A stretch of DNA of 64,000 nt from Paractinoplanes brasiliensis (GCF_004362215.1 NZ_SNWR01000001.1:4632001-4696000); one strand, 5' to 3'. Positions 24,960 to 34,854 are shown, counted from the first letter of the stretch. The notes: generated by a model not told the origin, from the sequence alone. Program-made: numbers and translations.

Positions 24960-27389
24960 GTGCGCCGCATCGCCGTCCTCGACGCACCGTCCAATCTCGG
25001 TCTGCGCCCGCCGACCGTGACGTCGGTGCCGGGCTGCGCCAAGGCGCCCGGAGCCCTCCGCGACCACGGGCTGATCACCAAGCTCGACGCCCGCGACGCC
25101 GGCTGCCTGACCCCGCCCCGATACGACGCGGGCGACTGGCGGCCGGGCGACGGGGTGGCCCACGCGGCCCAGATCGCGACCTACTCGCGGAAGCTGGCCG
25201 ACCGGATCGGCGCCATCCTCGACGCGGGCGAGTTCCCGGTCATCCTGGGCGGCGACTGCTCGATCCTGCTCGGGTCCGGCCTGGCCATGCACCGGCTCGG
25301 CGAGTCGGTCGGCGGGCGCATCGGCCTGATCTTCGTGGACGGTCACTCCGACTTCCGCCACCCCGGCAACGCCTCCTATGTGGGCGCGGCCGCCGGTGAG
25401 GACCTCGCGTTGGTCACCGGCCGAGGCCAGGCCGACCTGGCGGCGATCGAGGGCCGCCGCCCCTACTTCCGCGACGTCGACGTGGTCGTCATGGGCATCC
25501 GCGCCCAGGACGAATACCGCCTCGACCTGCAGGCGGCCGGCATCGTCACCCGGCCCGTCCCGGCGCTGCGGGCCGAGGGCGCGGCCCGCAGCGCGCAGTG
25601 GGCCCGCGAACAGCTGGTGGACTGCGCCGGCTACTGGGTGCACATGGACGTGGACGTGCTCGACCCCGCGGTCATGCCGGCTGTCGACGCACCCTCGCCG
25701 GGCGGGATCGCCTTTCCCGAGCTCGAGATCCTGCTGGCCGGTCTGGTGGAGTCCCCGCACTGCCTCGGCGTCGAGATCACGGTCTTCGACCCGGACTACG
25801 ACCCCGATGGCTCCTACGCGGCCGAGATCGTCAACGCCGTCACCGCCGGGCTGGCCAACGCCCACACGGTGACCCCCCGCCCCGACCTGGTCGCCGCCCG
25901 AGCCGACCTCAGCGAGCAGGCCACGCCGGCCCCCTCGGCGCGAACCAGCCTCAGCAAGCCGGCCCCCGCAGGTCCCGCAGCCCGAGCCGAGCGCGGCCCC
26001 GGCGGCCAGGGCGGGCACAGCGGCCAAGGCGGGCACAGCGGCCAGGATGGGCACAGCGGCCAGGACGGGCACAGCGGCCAGGACGGGCACACTGGGCAGG
26101 GCGGGCACAGCGGGCAGGACGGGCCTCGCGGACGTGACGGGCTTGGCGGACAGGGCGGTCTCGGTGGGCCGGGCGGTCTTGGTGGGCCCGGCGGACCCGG
26201 CGGGCAGGAGCCCTCGGCCGCCGACGCCGCTGGGCCGGGCCGACTGGGCCCGACGGCCCCGAGCTTCAACCGGGCCGATGCTCTTACCGCCGGTCTCAAC
26301 CGAACGGACCCCGACGCCCCCGATCCGTCCCGCGTGGGCGGTCTTCGCCGCGAGGGTGGGCTGAACCGTGAGGGCGGCTCCACTCGTGAGGGCGGCTCCA
26401 TTCGTGAGGGCGGCCCCATTCGTGAGGGCGGCCTGAATCGTGAGGGCGGCCTGAATCGCGAGCCTGGGAGTCTCAAGCGCGACCCCGGCCGGCTCAACCG
26501 TGACCTCGGCGGGCTCAACCGAAACGTCGACCTGGACGGGCTCACCCGGGGCGACACAGGTCAGGGCGGCCCGAATCGCGGTGAAGGTGGTGCGGCCGGG
26601 CTCATCCGGCCGAGGTCCCCCATGCCGAGGGTGGGGCGGACCGAGTCGCTGATAGCCGGGCTCAACCGGGGCGGGACGCAACCGGCCGGTTTGCGACGGC
26701 CGTCAGCGTCGGCGGCCGAGCCGGAGGACGAGCATCAGCGGCGTCCATCTGCGCCGGAGGCCGAGCATCAGCGGCGTCCGTCCGCGTCGAGCGCTGCGCC
26801 GGAACAGGAGCGCGAGCGGCAGCGCCGTCGGGCCGCAGCCGCCGGTGAAAGCGTCTCACTGGCCGCTGCCGGAATGTCGGAGGGCGTGCCCGACGAGATC
26901 GCCATCCCGGCCACGACCCTGCTGGGGGTCGAGGAGGCTGACGAGGTCACGTCGGAGCGCGAGCGCCGGGCAGACTCCGGCGAGGACGCCGGCCACGGCG
27001 AGGCTGCCACCGCCGAAGCCGGCGCGTCCGCCGACCCGACGGACAAGTGGAGCGAAGCCACGGGTTCGCCCGAGGACGCAAAGACCGAGCCGTCGGAGGA
27101 CGGGGCCGAAGACCCGGGTCCCGTTGAGATGGCGGATCCGGCTGACGAGGAGAGCCCCGTCGGGCGGACCCCGGCCGATGACGGGGGCCGGGACGAGGAC
27201 GCGGAGGAAGAGCCCGCCCGGCTGGTTTCGCGGCCGCTCGGCCAAGCCCCGTTGCTTGACTCGGAGCCGCTGCCGGCCACCCGGCCCGGTATGTTGCGGC
27301 CCCGAGCCGGTGAGGACGGGCCGTTCTCGTTGCCGACCCAGCGACCGGCCTTCGACCTCGGCTCGGGCGCGCCCGCCGACATCACCTGA
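24960..27389 (+). CDS. Arginase-family protein with long collagen-like/low-complexity tail
   Basis: 809 residues, against about 300 for the family. Residues 1-305 are an arginase/agmatinase-type domain with metal motifs VDGHSDF (D127, H129, D131) and HMDVDVLDP (D230, D232, D235). The motif normally GGDHS reads GGDCS, replacing a Mn-ligand His by Cys100. The remaining 500 residues are low complexity: 24 Gly-X-Y triplets (346-417), seven xxREGG-type hexapeptides (462-503), Leu-Asn-Arg phrases, then an acidic Ala/Glu/Pro tail. The frame is open throughout. Starts at GTG 24960 behind AGGGAG. Ureohydrolase activity is plausible but substrate unknown; a scaffold-like role for the tail is inference. 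Confidence 0.8.
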   Translation: MRRIAVLDAPSNLGLRPPTVTSVPGCAKAPGALRDHGLITKLDARDAGCLTPPRYDAGDWRPGDGVAHAAQIATYSRKLADRIGAILDAGEFPVILGGDCSILLGSGLAMHRLGESVGGRIGLIFVDGHSDFRHPGNASYVGAAAGEDLALVTGRGQADLAAIEGRRPYFRDVDVVVMGIRAQDEYRLDLQAAGIVTRPVPALRAEGAARSAQWAREQLVDCAGYWVHMDVDVLDPAVMPAVDAPSPGGIAFPELEILLAGLVESPHCLGVEITVFDPDYDPDGSYAAEIVNAVTAGLANAHTVTPRPDLVAARADLSEQATPAPSARTSLSKPAPAGPAARAERGPGGQGGHSGQGGHSGQDGHSGQDGHSGQDGHTGQGGHSGQDGPRGRDGLGGQGGLGGPGGLGGPGGPGGQEPSAADAAGPGRLGPTAPSFNRADALTAGLNRTDPDAPDPSRVGGLRREGGLNREGGSTREGGSIREGGPIREGGLNREGGLNREPGSLKRDPGRLNRDLGGLNRNVDLDGLTRGDTGQGGPNRGEGGAAGLIRPRSPMPRVGRTESLIAGLNRGGTQPAGLRRPSASAAEPEDEHQRRPSAPEAEHQRRPSASSAAPEQERERQRRRAAAAGESVSLAAAGMSEGVPDEIAIPATTLLGVEEADEVTSERERRADSGEDAGHGEAATAEAGASADPTDKWSEATGSPEDAKTEPSEDGAEDPGPVEMADPADEESPVGRTPADDGGRDEDAEEEPARLVSRPLGQAPLLDSEPLPATRPGMLRPRAGEDGPFSLPTQRPAFDLGSGAPADIT
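25995..26210 (+). repeat. Collagen-like Gly-X-Y tract (coding)
   Basis: Twenty-four consecutive Gly-X-Y triplets in the arginase-like protein (residues 346-417). The core alternates GHS and GQD, giving an 18-bp period in the DNA, and ends in GLG/GPG triplets. Triplet positions are read directly from the frame. Confidence 0.9.
26343..26468 (+). repeat. Seven 18-bp tandem repeats encoding xxREGG
   Basis: Seven consecutive six-codon units encode LRREGG, LNREGG, STREGG, SIREGG, PIREGG, LNREGG and LNREPG (residues 462-503 of the arginase-like protein). The conserved DNA core is CGTGAGGGCGGC. Such repeats can change copy number by slippage. Confidence 0.9.
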
Positions 27390-27418
27390 TCCCGGCTCGG
27401 GCGCGCCGACCACACCCT

Positions 27419-27449
27419 GGGCCGAGCGCGTCGCTCCACAGCGCGGCCC
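27419..27449. terminator. Possible bidirectional hairpin between convergent genes
   Basis: GGGCCG at 27419-27424 can pair with CGGCCC at 27444-27449, with three further pairs after a two-base bulge. It lies in the 71-base space between the arginase-like gene and the convergent penicillin-binding protein. No T-tract. A 15-bp direct repeat (27359-27373 and 27393-27407) is nearby. Confidence 0.35.
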
Positions 27450-27460
27450 GGCCGCCAGGG

Positions 27461-29395
27461 CTAGTTCGTGGCCAGGTTGCGGAGGAAGCGGGAGACGATC
27501 GGGACGGCGGCCTCGGAGCCGGCGCCGCCCTTTTGCACCATGACGGCGAAAGCCACGTCGCCCTGGTAGCCGATGAACCACGAGTGGGTGTCCTCGGTGT
27601 CCTCGCTGAACTCGGCCGTGCCCGTCTTGCCGAAGACCGGGCCGCCCGGCGTGCCGCGCAGGGCCGTCGCCGTGCCGGCCGTGACCACCTCGCGCATCAT
27701 CTTGCGCAGTGCCGTCACAGCCGGCTGGTCGAGGGCGGCCCCGTCGGCGGCGGGGGCAGCCGGCGCCGGGTCGAGCACCAGCCGGGGCTGCTTGAACTGA
27801 CCGCGGGCGATCGAGGCCGTCGCCGACGCCATGGCCAGCGGGCTGACCGCCGTCGCGCCCTGGCCGAAGGTCGCGGCGGCCAGCTCGGTCGGGCTGTCGG
27901 CGGGGGAGAGCTTGCCGCTGAACGCGTCGATGCCGAGGTCCCACTTGCCACCCAGGCCGAGCGCGTCGGAGGCCGAACGCAGCCCGTCCGCGCCGAGCTT
28001 CGGGGCCAGCCCGACGAACGCCGTGTTGCACGACTTGGCGAAGGCCACGTGGAACGGCACGTTGCCCAGGGCCTCGTCGTGGGAGTTCTTGAACGAGCGC
28101 CCGCTGACCACGGCGTTCTTGGGGCAGGCCACAGTGGCGTCGGCCGTCGCCACCTTGCGTTGCAGGATCCCGTACGCGGAGATCGCCTTGAACGTGGAAC
28201 CGGGGGCGACCTGGCCGGTGAGCGCGGTGTTGACAGTGCCGCCGTCGGGGCCGTTGGCCACCGCTAGCACCGAGGAATCGCTGACCTTGATCGCGACGAG
28301 CGAGCTGGGCTGCTTCTCGCCGGCCAGCGCTTGGTCGGCCGCGAGCTGCGTCTTGACGTCGATCGTCGTCTTGACCGGCTTACCGGCCACCGGGGCCGTG
28401 GTGAAGACCTTCTTGGGGGTTTGTTCCTCTTCGCCGTCGGTGCCGCCGCTGACCGTGACCGAGATCCCCGCGGTGCCGCGCAGCGTGCTGTCGTACTTCT
28501 GCTGCAGCCCGCCGTGACCCACCGTGTCGCCCTGCACGAGGGTCTGCGGGTTCTTCTCGAGGTCTTCGGCGGTGGCGGCGTCGACCGTGCCGAGGAGTGC
28601 CCGCGCGAAAGCCCTGGTCGGGGCGAGGTTGCGATCCTCCTTGAGGAAGACCGTGCCGTTCAGGGCGCGCAGGCCGGGCCGGATCTTGTTGTAGTCGGGT
28701 TCACGCAGCGTGATGAGGTCGAGGAAGGCGCCCGGGTCGGCGTTCTTGACGCGGTCGCCCAGGTTGGCCGTGTCGACGGTGACGCCGATCTTCTTGAACT
28801 GGGCCGCCAACCCGGCCCGCAGCGCGGCGAGGTCGGTGACCTTCTGCGGCTCGACCCCGACGATGATCACCGTACGGGGGGTGACGATCGGCTTGCCCGC
28901 GGCATCGAGGATGCTCGCGCGCTCGGCCCGCAGCCGCGACATCTGGAACTTGTCGCCGTTGGTGAGATCGTTGTGCAGGACCGTCGGCTCCCACACCACC
29001 CGCCAGCCGTCGCTGCCCTGCCTGGTCAGCCGCACGGTGCTCTGATACGACCACTTGACGTCGCCGGGCAGCGTCCAGTCGAGCTTGAGGGCGCTGGTCG
29101 CGTTGTCGCCCGTGGTCTTCGGCTCACCCTCGGCGGTGACCGTGAGTGGCTGTTTGGCCAGCTCGCCCGAGACCGCCTTGATCTGTTCGAGCACGGCGGG
29201 CGCGGCGATCTTGCCGCCGTCGGCGCTGACGAATCCGACCTTGCTCAGGTCGCCGGCCCGCCACCCGGCCACGAAGTCCTGCAGGGCGCTGTCGGGGCCG
29301 TCCTTGGAGCACCCCGTCAGGCCCACCGCCACCAGGGCCACAGCGACGGCCGCCCCGACGGCACGGTGCACGGACGGGTACGGACCGCGGTGCAT
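27461..29395 (-). CDS. Lipoprotein penicillin-binding transpeptidase (MecA-like N-terminus)
   Basis: 644 residues. A signal peptide ends in lipobox LTGC (Cys29), so it is a membrane-anchored extracytoplasmic lipoprotein. An NTF2-like MecA_N domain (about 33-145) and a PBP dimerisation region (about 155-320) precede the transpeptidase domain (about 345-640) with STFK (400-403), SCN (455-457) and KTG (590-592). All three catalytic motifs are intact, so it should cross-link peptidoglycan. ATG 29395 has AAAGGGG six bases before it. MecA_N-bearing PBPs are ordinary in actinobacteria; resistance should not be assumed. Confidence 0.93.
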   Translation of the reverse strand: MHRGPYPSVHRAVGAAVAVALVAVGLTGCSKDGPDSALQDFVAGWRAGDLSKVGFVSADGGKIAAPAVLEQIKAVSGELAKQPLTVTAEGEPKTTGDNATSALKLDWTLPGDVKWSYQSTVRLTRQGSDGWRVVWEPTVLHNDLTNGDKFQMSRLRAERASILDAAGKPIVTPRTVIIVGVEPQKVTDLAALRAGLAAQFKKIGVTVDTANLGDRVKNADPGAFLDLITLREPDYNKIRPGLRALNGTVFLKEDRNLAPTRAFARALLGTVDAATAEDLEKNPQTLVQGDTVGHGGLQQKYDSTLRGTAGISVTVSGGTDGEEEQTPKKVFTTAPVAGKPVKTTIDVKTQLAADQALAGEKQPSSLVAIKVSDSSVLAVANGPDGGTVNTALTGQVAPGSTFKAISAYGILQRKVATADATVACPKNAVVSGRSFKNSHDEALGNVPFHVAFAKSCNTAFVGLAPKLGADGLRSASDALGLGGKWDLGIDAFSGKLSPADSPTELAAATFGQGATAVSPLAMASATASIARGQFKQPRLVLDPAPAAPAADGAALDQPAVTALRKMMREVVTAGTATALRGTPGGPVFGKTGTAEFSEDTEDTHSWFIGYQGDVAFAVMVQKGGAGSEAAVPIVSRFLRNLATN

Positions 29396-29606
29396 GGGAA
29401 CCCCTTTCGCCGGGTATCGGCTTGTGCGTGGGTGACGGTAGTGAACGAATGCACGTTCCGCTGACCCCGTACCGGTGAGATAGGTCAAACCTTCCGCCTG
29501 ACGGACCCTTCGCACCGCGGCTGTACTGGCGTCCGGCACGGGGCTCTAGGCTGTCCTGTGACACGTTCGAACCCACAGTGTGGTGGGTGAGGGGAGCTCC
29601 TGAGCC

Positions 29607-32600
29607 ATGGCTGTCGCCGACGAGGCAGCGACTGAATCCGATGCCGAACACGATCTCATCACCGGACCGGGCCTGGCCCTGACCGGCCGACTCGGCGCCA
29701 GCGCCGAGGAGGGTGATCTCGACGAGACGCTGCCCAACGGGGAGCGGCTCATCGCCCAGGCGGTGGAGGTGGCCGGCGACGACCATCCGACCGCCTCGCT
29801 GGTGGGGCGGTACTGGCGGTTCGCGCCGGACGAGGAGCTGGTGGGGCTCACCCCGCAGGAGATGTACGACGCCGCGATCAGCCATCGTGAGCTGGCCACG
29901 ACGCGCCTCCCGGGTGAGCTGAAGCTGGCGATCACGCCGCCGGGCGGGTCGCAGTGCCACACGATCCTGCAGATCGTCACCGACGACATGCCGTTCCTGG
30001 TCGACTCGGTGATCGCGCTGCTGTCCGCGCATCAGCAGCAGGTGCATCTGCTCGTCCACCCGTTGATCGTGGTGCGCCGAGAGCCGCTGGGGGCGCTGTC
30101 CGAGCTCGCCGCCGACGTCGAGCCCGACGACGCTATCGAGGGTGACCTGGTCGAGAGCTGGATCCGCATCGAGCTCGACCCGGTCCGCAGCCCCGAGGCC
30201 CGCGAGCAGCTGCTCAACGAGGTGCGGCGGGTGCTGACCGACGTGCGGGACGCGGTCGAGGACTGGCAGCGCATGCGCCAGCGGGCCCTGGTGATCGCCG
30301 ACGAGCTGGCCACTGCCCGCGGCTCCGAACGCAAGCTGCCGGTGCCCGACAAGGACGTCACCGACTCGATCGAGCTGCTCAAGTGGCTGGCCCACGACCA
30401 CTTCACGTTCCTCGGCTACCGGGAGTACCGCCTGGCCGGCGACGTGCTGACCGCGGTGGCCGGCACCGGGCTGGGCATCCTGCGCGGCGACAGCAAACCG
30501 CGCAAGCTCTCCACGATGGCCGACGAGGCGTTCCAGCGGGCCCTCGAGAAGCGCCTGCTCGTGATCACCAAGGCGAACTCGCGGGCCACCGTGCACCGCT
30601 CGGCCTACCTCGACTACATCGGCGTCAAGGTCTTCAACGAGGCCGGCGAGGTGGTCGGCGAGCGCCGCTTCCTGGGCCTGTTCAGCTCGTCGGCCTATCG
30701 CACCAGCGTACGTGAGCTGCCAGTGGTCAAGCGCAAGGTCCGTGAGGTGCTCGACCGTTCCGGCCTGTCCCCGCGCGGGCACTCCGGCAAGGACCTGCTG
30801 CAGATCCTCGAGACGTACCCGCGGGACGAGCTTTTCCAGATCAAGACCGATGACCTGTACGAGGCGGTGGTCGGCGTCCTGCGTATGGCGGGCCGCCGGC
30901 AGCTGCGCCTGTTCCTGCGGCGCGACGGGTACGGCCGGTTCATCTCGTGCCTGATCTACCTGCCGCGCGACCGCTTCACCACCGGCAACCGGCTGCGCAT
31001 GCAGGAGATCCTGCTCCGCGAGCTGAACGGCGTGGGCGTCGACTACACGACCCGGGTGACCGAGCGCATGCTGGCCCGGGTGCACTTCATCGTGCGTACG
31101 GACCCGGCCGACCCGCCGGGGCAGACCGACCCCAATGCGCTGGCCGAGATGCTGGCCGACGCCACCCGCATGTGGGACGACGACTTCTCGTTGGTGCTCG
31201 AGCGCAAACTGGGCGAGGAAGCGGCCCGCGACCTGTTCGCCCGGTACGCGACGGCCTACCCCGAGAGTTACAAGGACGGCCACACCCCGTACGAGGGGAT
31301 GCAGGACCTGGCCAAGCTCGAGCTGCTCGAGGAGGAGGGGCAGCTCGAGATGCACCTCTACCGCAAGCGGCGGCCGGGCCGCGACGGCGTGCTCGAAGCC
31401 GACGACCACGACATCCGGTTCAAGGTCTACCGGTACGGCGAGCCGATGATGCTCTCGGCCGTGCTGCCGGTGCTGCACTCGCTCGGCGTCCAGGTGATCG
31501 ACGAACGCCCGTACGAGATCCGGCGCACCGACGGCACGATCTACCTCTACGACTTCGGTCTGGAGCCGCCGGCCGCGCATCGTGAGCTGGCCGGGGTACG
31601 GCCGCAGGTGGAGAACGCGTTCGCGGCCGCCTGGCGGGGCGAGGCCGAGGTCGACGGGTTCAACGAGCTCGTGCTGCGGGCCGGGCTCACCTGGCGCCAG
31701 GTGGTGGTGCTGCGGGCGTACGCGAAATATCAGCGCCAGGCCGGGTCGGTGTTCTCGCAGCGGTACATCGAGTCGACGTTCATCTCCTACCCCGAGATCG
31801 CGCGGCTGCTGGTCCGGTTGTTCGAGACCCGTTTCTCGCCGCGGCTCGAGGCGGGCGAGGCTCAGCGCGGCCGGCTCGCCGACGAGCTGGTCGAGCGGAT
31901 CACCACCCTGCTCGACGACGTGGACAGCCTGGATCAGGACAGGATCCTGCGCTCCTACCTGACGCTGATCCAGGCCACGTTGCGCACCAGCTTCTTCCGG
32001 CGCGGGGCGGACGGGCGGCCCAAGTCGTACGTGGCCTTCAAGCTCGACCCGCTGGCCATCCCCGACCTGCCGCAACCCCGGCCCAAGTACGAGATCTTCG
32101 TGTACTCGCCGCGCTTCGAGGGCGTGCACCTGCGGTTCGGCGCGGTGGCCCGGGGAGGTCTGCGCTGGTCGGACAGGCGGGAGGACTTCCGTACGGAGGT
32201 GCTGGGCCTGGTCAAGGCACAGATGGTGAAGAACGCGGTGATCGTGCCGGTCGGCGCGAAGGGCGGTTTCGTGCTCAAGCAGAAGCCGGGCGACCGCGAC
32301 GAGGCCGTCGAGTGCTACAAGCGCTTCATCACCGCGATGCTCGACGTCACCGACAACATCCTCAGCGGCAAGATCGTCCCGCCGCCGGATGTGGTGCGCC
32401 ACGACGGCGACGACCCGTACCTGGTGGTCGCGGCGGACAAGGGCACCGCCACGTTCAGCGACATCGCCAACGAGATCTCGGTGTCCAAGGAGTTCTGGCT
32501 GGGCGACGCGTTCGCCAGCGGCGGCTCGGCCGGTTACGACCACAAAAAGATGGGCATCACCGCCCGGGGCGCGTGGGAGTCGGTCAAGCGGCACTTCCGT

Positions 32601-34538
32601 GACCTGGGCCTCGACACGCAGCGCGAGGACTTCACGGCCGTCGGCGTGGGCGACATGTCGGGCGACGTCTTCGGCAACGGCATGCTGCTCAGCGAGCACA
32701 TCCGCCTGGTCGCGGCGTTCGACCACCGGCACATCTTCCTCGACCCCACGCCGGACGCGGCCCGCTCGTACGTCGAGCGGCGGCGCCTGTTCGACCTGCC
32801 GCGCTCGTCGTGGGACGACTACGACCGGTCGCTGCTGTCGGCGGGCGGGGGCGTCTATCCCCGTACGGCGAAATCGATTCCGGTCTCACCTGAGGTGCGC
32901 GCCGCCCTCGACCTCGGCGAAGCCACCACGATCAGCCCGGTCGAGCTGATGCGGGCCATCCTGCGCGCGCCGGTCGACCTGCTGTGGAACGGCGGCATCG
33001 GCACCTACGTGAAGGCGTCGGCCGAGACCCACGCCGACGTGGGCGACAAGACCAACGACGCCATCCGCATCAACGGGGCCGATTTGCGCGTACGGGTGGT
33101 CGGCGAGGGCGGCAACCTGGGGCTCACGCAGCGCGGGCGCATCGAGTTCGCGCGGGCGGGCGGGCGCATCTACACCGACTTCATCGACAACACCGCCGGG
33201 GTGGACTGCTCCGACCACGAGGTCAACATCAAGATCCTGCTGGGCGGCGCGGTCACCGACGGCGAGATGACCCTGCCCGAACGCGACGAGCTGCTGGCCC
33301 GGATGACCGACGAGGTCGCCGCGCTGGTCCTGCGGGACAACTACGAGCAGGCCACCGCCCTGGGCAACGCGCGGGCGCAGGCGCACTCGTTGCTTCCGGT
33401 GCACCGGCGGATGCTGAACGACCTCGAGGAGAGCGGCCAGCTCAACCGCGAGCTCGAGGCGCTGCCGACCGACGCCGAGCTCGCGGCCCGTTACGACGCG
33501 GGGGAAGGGCTCACCGCTCCCGAGTTCGCGGTGCTGCTGGCGTACGTGAAAATCAGCCTGGAGCGGGAGGTGCTCGCCGACGAGATCGTCGACGAGCAGT
33601 GGACCAACGAGGTGCTGTCCCGCTACTTCCCGACCCCGCTGCGCGACCGGTGCGGCGCCCGGATGGCGGGGCACCGGCTGCGTCGCGAGATCATCGCCAC
33701 GGTGCTGGTCAACGAGGTGGTCAACCGGGGCGGCACGTCGTTCGTCTATCGGGCGATGGAGGAGAGCGGGGCCTCGGCGGCCGATGTGATCCGGGCCTAC
33801 ACGGTGGTGCGGGAGGCGTACGGGCTGGCCGACCTGTGGGCCCAGGCCGAGGCGCTCGACAACAAGGTGCCGACCGAGGCGCAGACCCTGGTGTTCCTCG
33901 AGTCGCGCCGGCTGCTCGACCGGGCGGTGCGGTGGCTCGTCAGCACCCGCCGCTCGCCGATCGACGTGGCCGGCGAGATCGCGAAGCTGGGCGCCGGGGT
34001 GCAGTCGCTGCTGCCGCAGATGCCCGAGGTGCTGCGTGGCATCGAACGCCGGTCGATGGACGAGCACATCGCCACGCTGGTCAACAAGGGCGTGCCGATG
34101 GAACAGGCCGAGCGGGTCACGTGGTGCAACTACGGGTTCGGCCTGCTCGACATCCTCGAGACCGGCAGCGGCACGGGCAAGCCGGCGGTCGAGGTGGCCG
34201 GGGTGTACTTCGCGTTGTCGGAGCGCTTCCACATCGACCAGCTGCTCTCCCACATCTCCTACCTGCCGCGCGGCGATCGGTGGCAGACGCTGGCCCGTAT
34301 GGCGCTGCGATACGACCTGTACGCGGCGCTGGCCGCCCTGACAGCCGAGGTGCTGCAGTCGACCCCGTCCGGCGCCGCGGCCGACGAGCGCGTCTCCGAG
34401 TGGGAGCGTGTGAACGCGGCCTCGATCGCCCGAGCCGCCAACGCCATCGGCAACGTGGCCGACACGCCGGCTGAGCTGGCCGCTTTGTCGGTGCTGCTAC
34501 GCCAGATCCGAACCCTGGTGAAGACGTCCGCAGCCTGA
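29607..34538 (+). CDS. gdh: NAD-specific glutamate dehydrogenase, large (180-kDa) type
   Basis: 1643 residues, the size of the GDH_L180 class first described in Streptomyces and Pseudomonas. It deaminates glutamate to 2-oxoglutarate with NAD+. The catalytic core lies near residues 790-1150: ARGGLRWSDRREDFRTEVLG followed by VPVGAKGGFV (substrate/catalytic Lys), then GVGDMSGDVFGNGML and the NAD-binding VVGEGGNLGLTQRGR. ACT-like regulatory modules occupy the N-terminal part. GGGGAG precedes ATG 29607. It is divergent from the PBP gene and a hairpin follows its stop. Large GDHs are usually catabolic and allosterically controlled by amino acids. Confidence 0.96.
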   Translation: MAVADEAATESDAEHDLITGPGLALTGRLGASAEEGDLDETLPNGERLIAQAVEVAGDDHPTASLVGRYWRFAPDEELVGLTPQEMYDAAISHRELATTRLPGELKLAITPPGGSQCHTILQIVTDDMPFLVDSVIALLSAHQQQVHLLVHPLIVVRREPLGALSELAADVEPDDAIEGDLVESWIRIELDPVRSPEAREQLLNEVRRVLTDVRDAVEDWQRMRQRALVIADELATARGSERKLPVPDKDVTDSIELLKWLAHDHFTFLGYREYRLAGDVLTAVAGTGLGILRGDSKPRKLSTMADEAFQRALEKRLLVITKANSRATVHRSAYLDYIGVKVFNEAGEVVGERRFLGLFSSSAYRTSVRELPVVKRKVREVLDRSGLSPRGHSGKDLLQILETYPRDELFQIKTDDLYEAVVGVLRMAGRRQLRLFLRRDGYGRFISCLIYLPRDRFTTGNRLRMQEILLRELNGVGVDYTTRVTERMLARVHFIVRTDPADPPGQTDPNALAEMLADATRMWDDDFSLVLERKLGEEAARDLFARYATAYPESYKDGHTPYEGMQDLAKLELLEEEGQLEMHLYRKRRPGRDGVLEADDHDIRFKVYRYGEPMMLSAVLPVLHSLGVQVIDERPYEIRRTDGTIYLYDFGLEPPAAHRELAGVRPQVENAFAAAWRGEAEVDGFNELVLRAGLTWRQVVVLRAYAKYQRQAGSVFSQRYIESTFISYPEIARLLVRLFETRFSPRLEAGEAQRGRLADELVERITTLLDDVDSLDQDRILRSYLTLIQATLRTSFFRRGADGRPKSYVAFKLDPLAIPDLPQPRPKYEIFVYSPRFEGVHLRFGAVARGGLRWSDRREDFRTEVLGLVKAQMVKNAVIVPVGAKGGFVLKQKPGDRDEAVECYKRFITAMLDVTDNILSGKIVPPPDVVRHDGDDPYLVVAADKGTATFSDIANEISVSKEFWLGDAFASGGSAGYDHKKMGITARGAWESVKRHFRDLGLDTQREDFTAVGVGDMSGDVFGNGMLLSEHIRLVAAFDHRHIFLDPTPDAARSYVERRRLFDLPRSSWDDYDRSLLSAGGGVYPRTAKSIPVSPEVRAALDLGEATTISPVELMRAILRAPVDLLWNGGIGTYVKASAETHADVGDKTNDAIRINGADLRVRVVGEGGNLGLTQRGRIEFARAGGRIYTDFIDNTAGVDCSDHEVNIKILLGGAVTDGEMTLPERDELLARMTDEVAALVLRDNYEQATALGNARAQAHSLLPVHRRMLNDLEESGQLNRELEALPTDAELAARYDAGEGLTAPEFAVLLAYVKISLEREVLADEIVDEQWTNEVLSRYFPTPLRDRCGARMAGHRLRREIIATVLVNEVVNRGGTSFVYRAMEESGASAADVIRAYTVVREAYGLADLWAQAEALDNKVPTEAQTLVFLESRRLLDRAVRWLVSTRRSPIDVAGEIAKLGAGVQSLLPQMPEVLRGIERRSMDEHIATLVNKGVPMEQAERVTWCNYGFGLLDILETGSGTGKPAVEVAGVYFALSERFHIDQLLSHISYLPRGDRWQTLARMALRYDLYAALAALTAEVLQSTPSGAAADERVSEWERVNAASIARAANAIGNVADTPAELAALSVLLRQIRTLVKTSAA

Positions 34539-34560
34539 TCCAGTTGTGACAGCGGACAGC

Positions 34561-34614
34561 GTGAGCCGGGTCGCGGCGGATTGCTCCCGAAATCCACTGC
34601 CGCGCCCGGCTCAC
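34561..34614 (+). terminator. Terminator hairpin after gdh
   Basis: GTGAGCCGGG (34561-34570) pairs with CCCGGCTCAC (34605-34614), and inside it CGCGGC (34572-34577) with GCCGCG (34599-34604), a 16-bp stem with a one-base bulge and a 21-base loop. It begins 22 bases after the gdh stop. The rest of the gap to the tetR gene (34615-34854) holds short open frames on both strands without ribosome binding sites; I see no gene there, only an A/T-richer patch near 34735-34800. Confidence 0.6.
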
Positions 34615-34854
34615 CGTCTGCGTCGCGAAGGCTCGGACTGGTCCCGTAGGCCGAGTCGGTTCGCGACGTCCCCAGACCCACCTGCGGACATGACGCTACG
34701 TGCCGGCGGGCGGACGTCGGAAGCTTCCCGTACGCGAAATAGCCGTTCGGCCAACGCGATTCGGGCGACAGATCCGGAAATAAACAGACACCAAGACATA
34801 AAGCCGACCTAGCGATCACTCACCGTGCACGCCAGTAAGCGCTACACAACGTGA

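Noticed and set aside
25995..26468. Possible CRISPR-like array
   Set aside because: The 18-bp periodic repeats are in-frame codons for Gly-X-Y and REGG units with no unique spacers.
23688..26681. 997-codon open frame on the minus strand
   Set aside because: Antisense shadow of icmA, the thioredoxin gene and the arginase-like gene; its translation is biased low-complexity sequence and it lacks a ribosome binding site.
27461..29395. Reading the MecA-like N-terminus as an acquired methicillin-resistance gene
   Set aside because: Such domain architecture is common in chromosomal actinobacterial PBPs, and base composition matches the neighbours with no mobile element nearby.
29124..32732. 1202-codon open frame on the minus strand inside gdh
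   Set aside because: High-GC antisense shadow; composition follows gdh codon positions and no known domain appears.
34546..34812. 88-codon plus-strand frame in the gdh-tetR spacer
   Set aside because: Its start lies in the terminator region, there is no ribosome binding site and the translation is Arg/Ser-rich without a recognisable fold.
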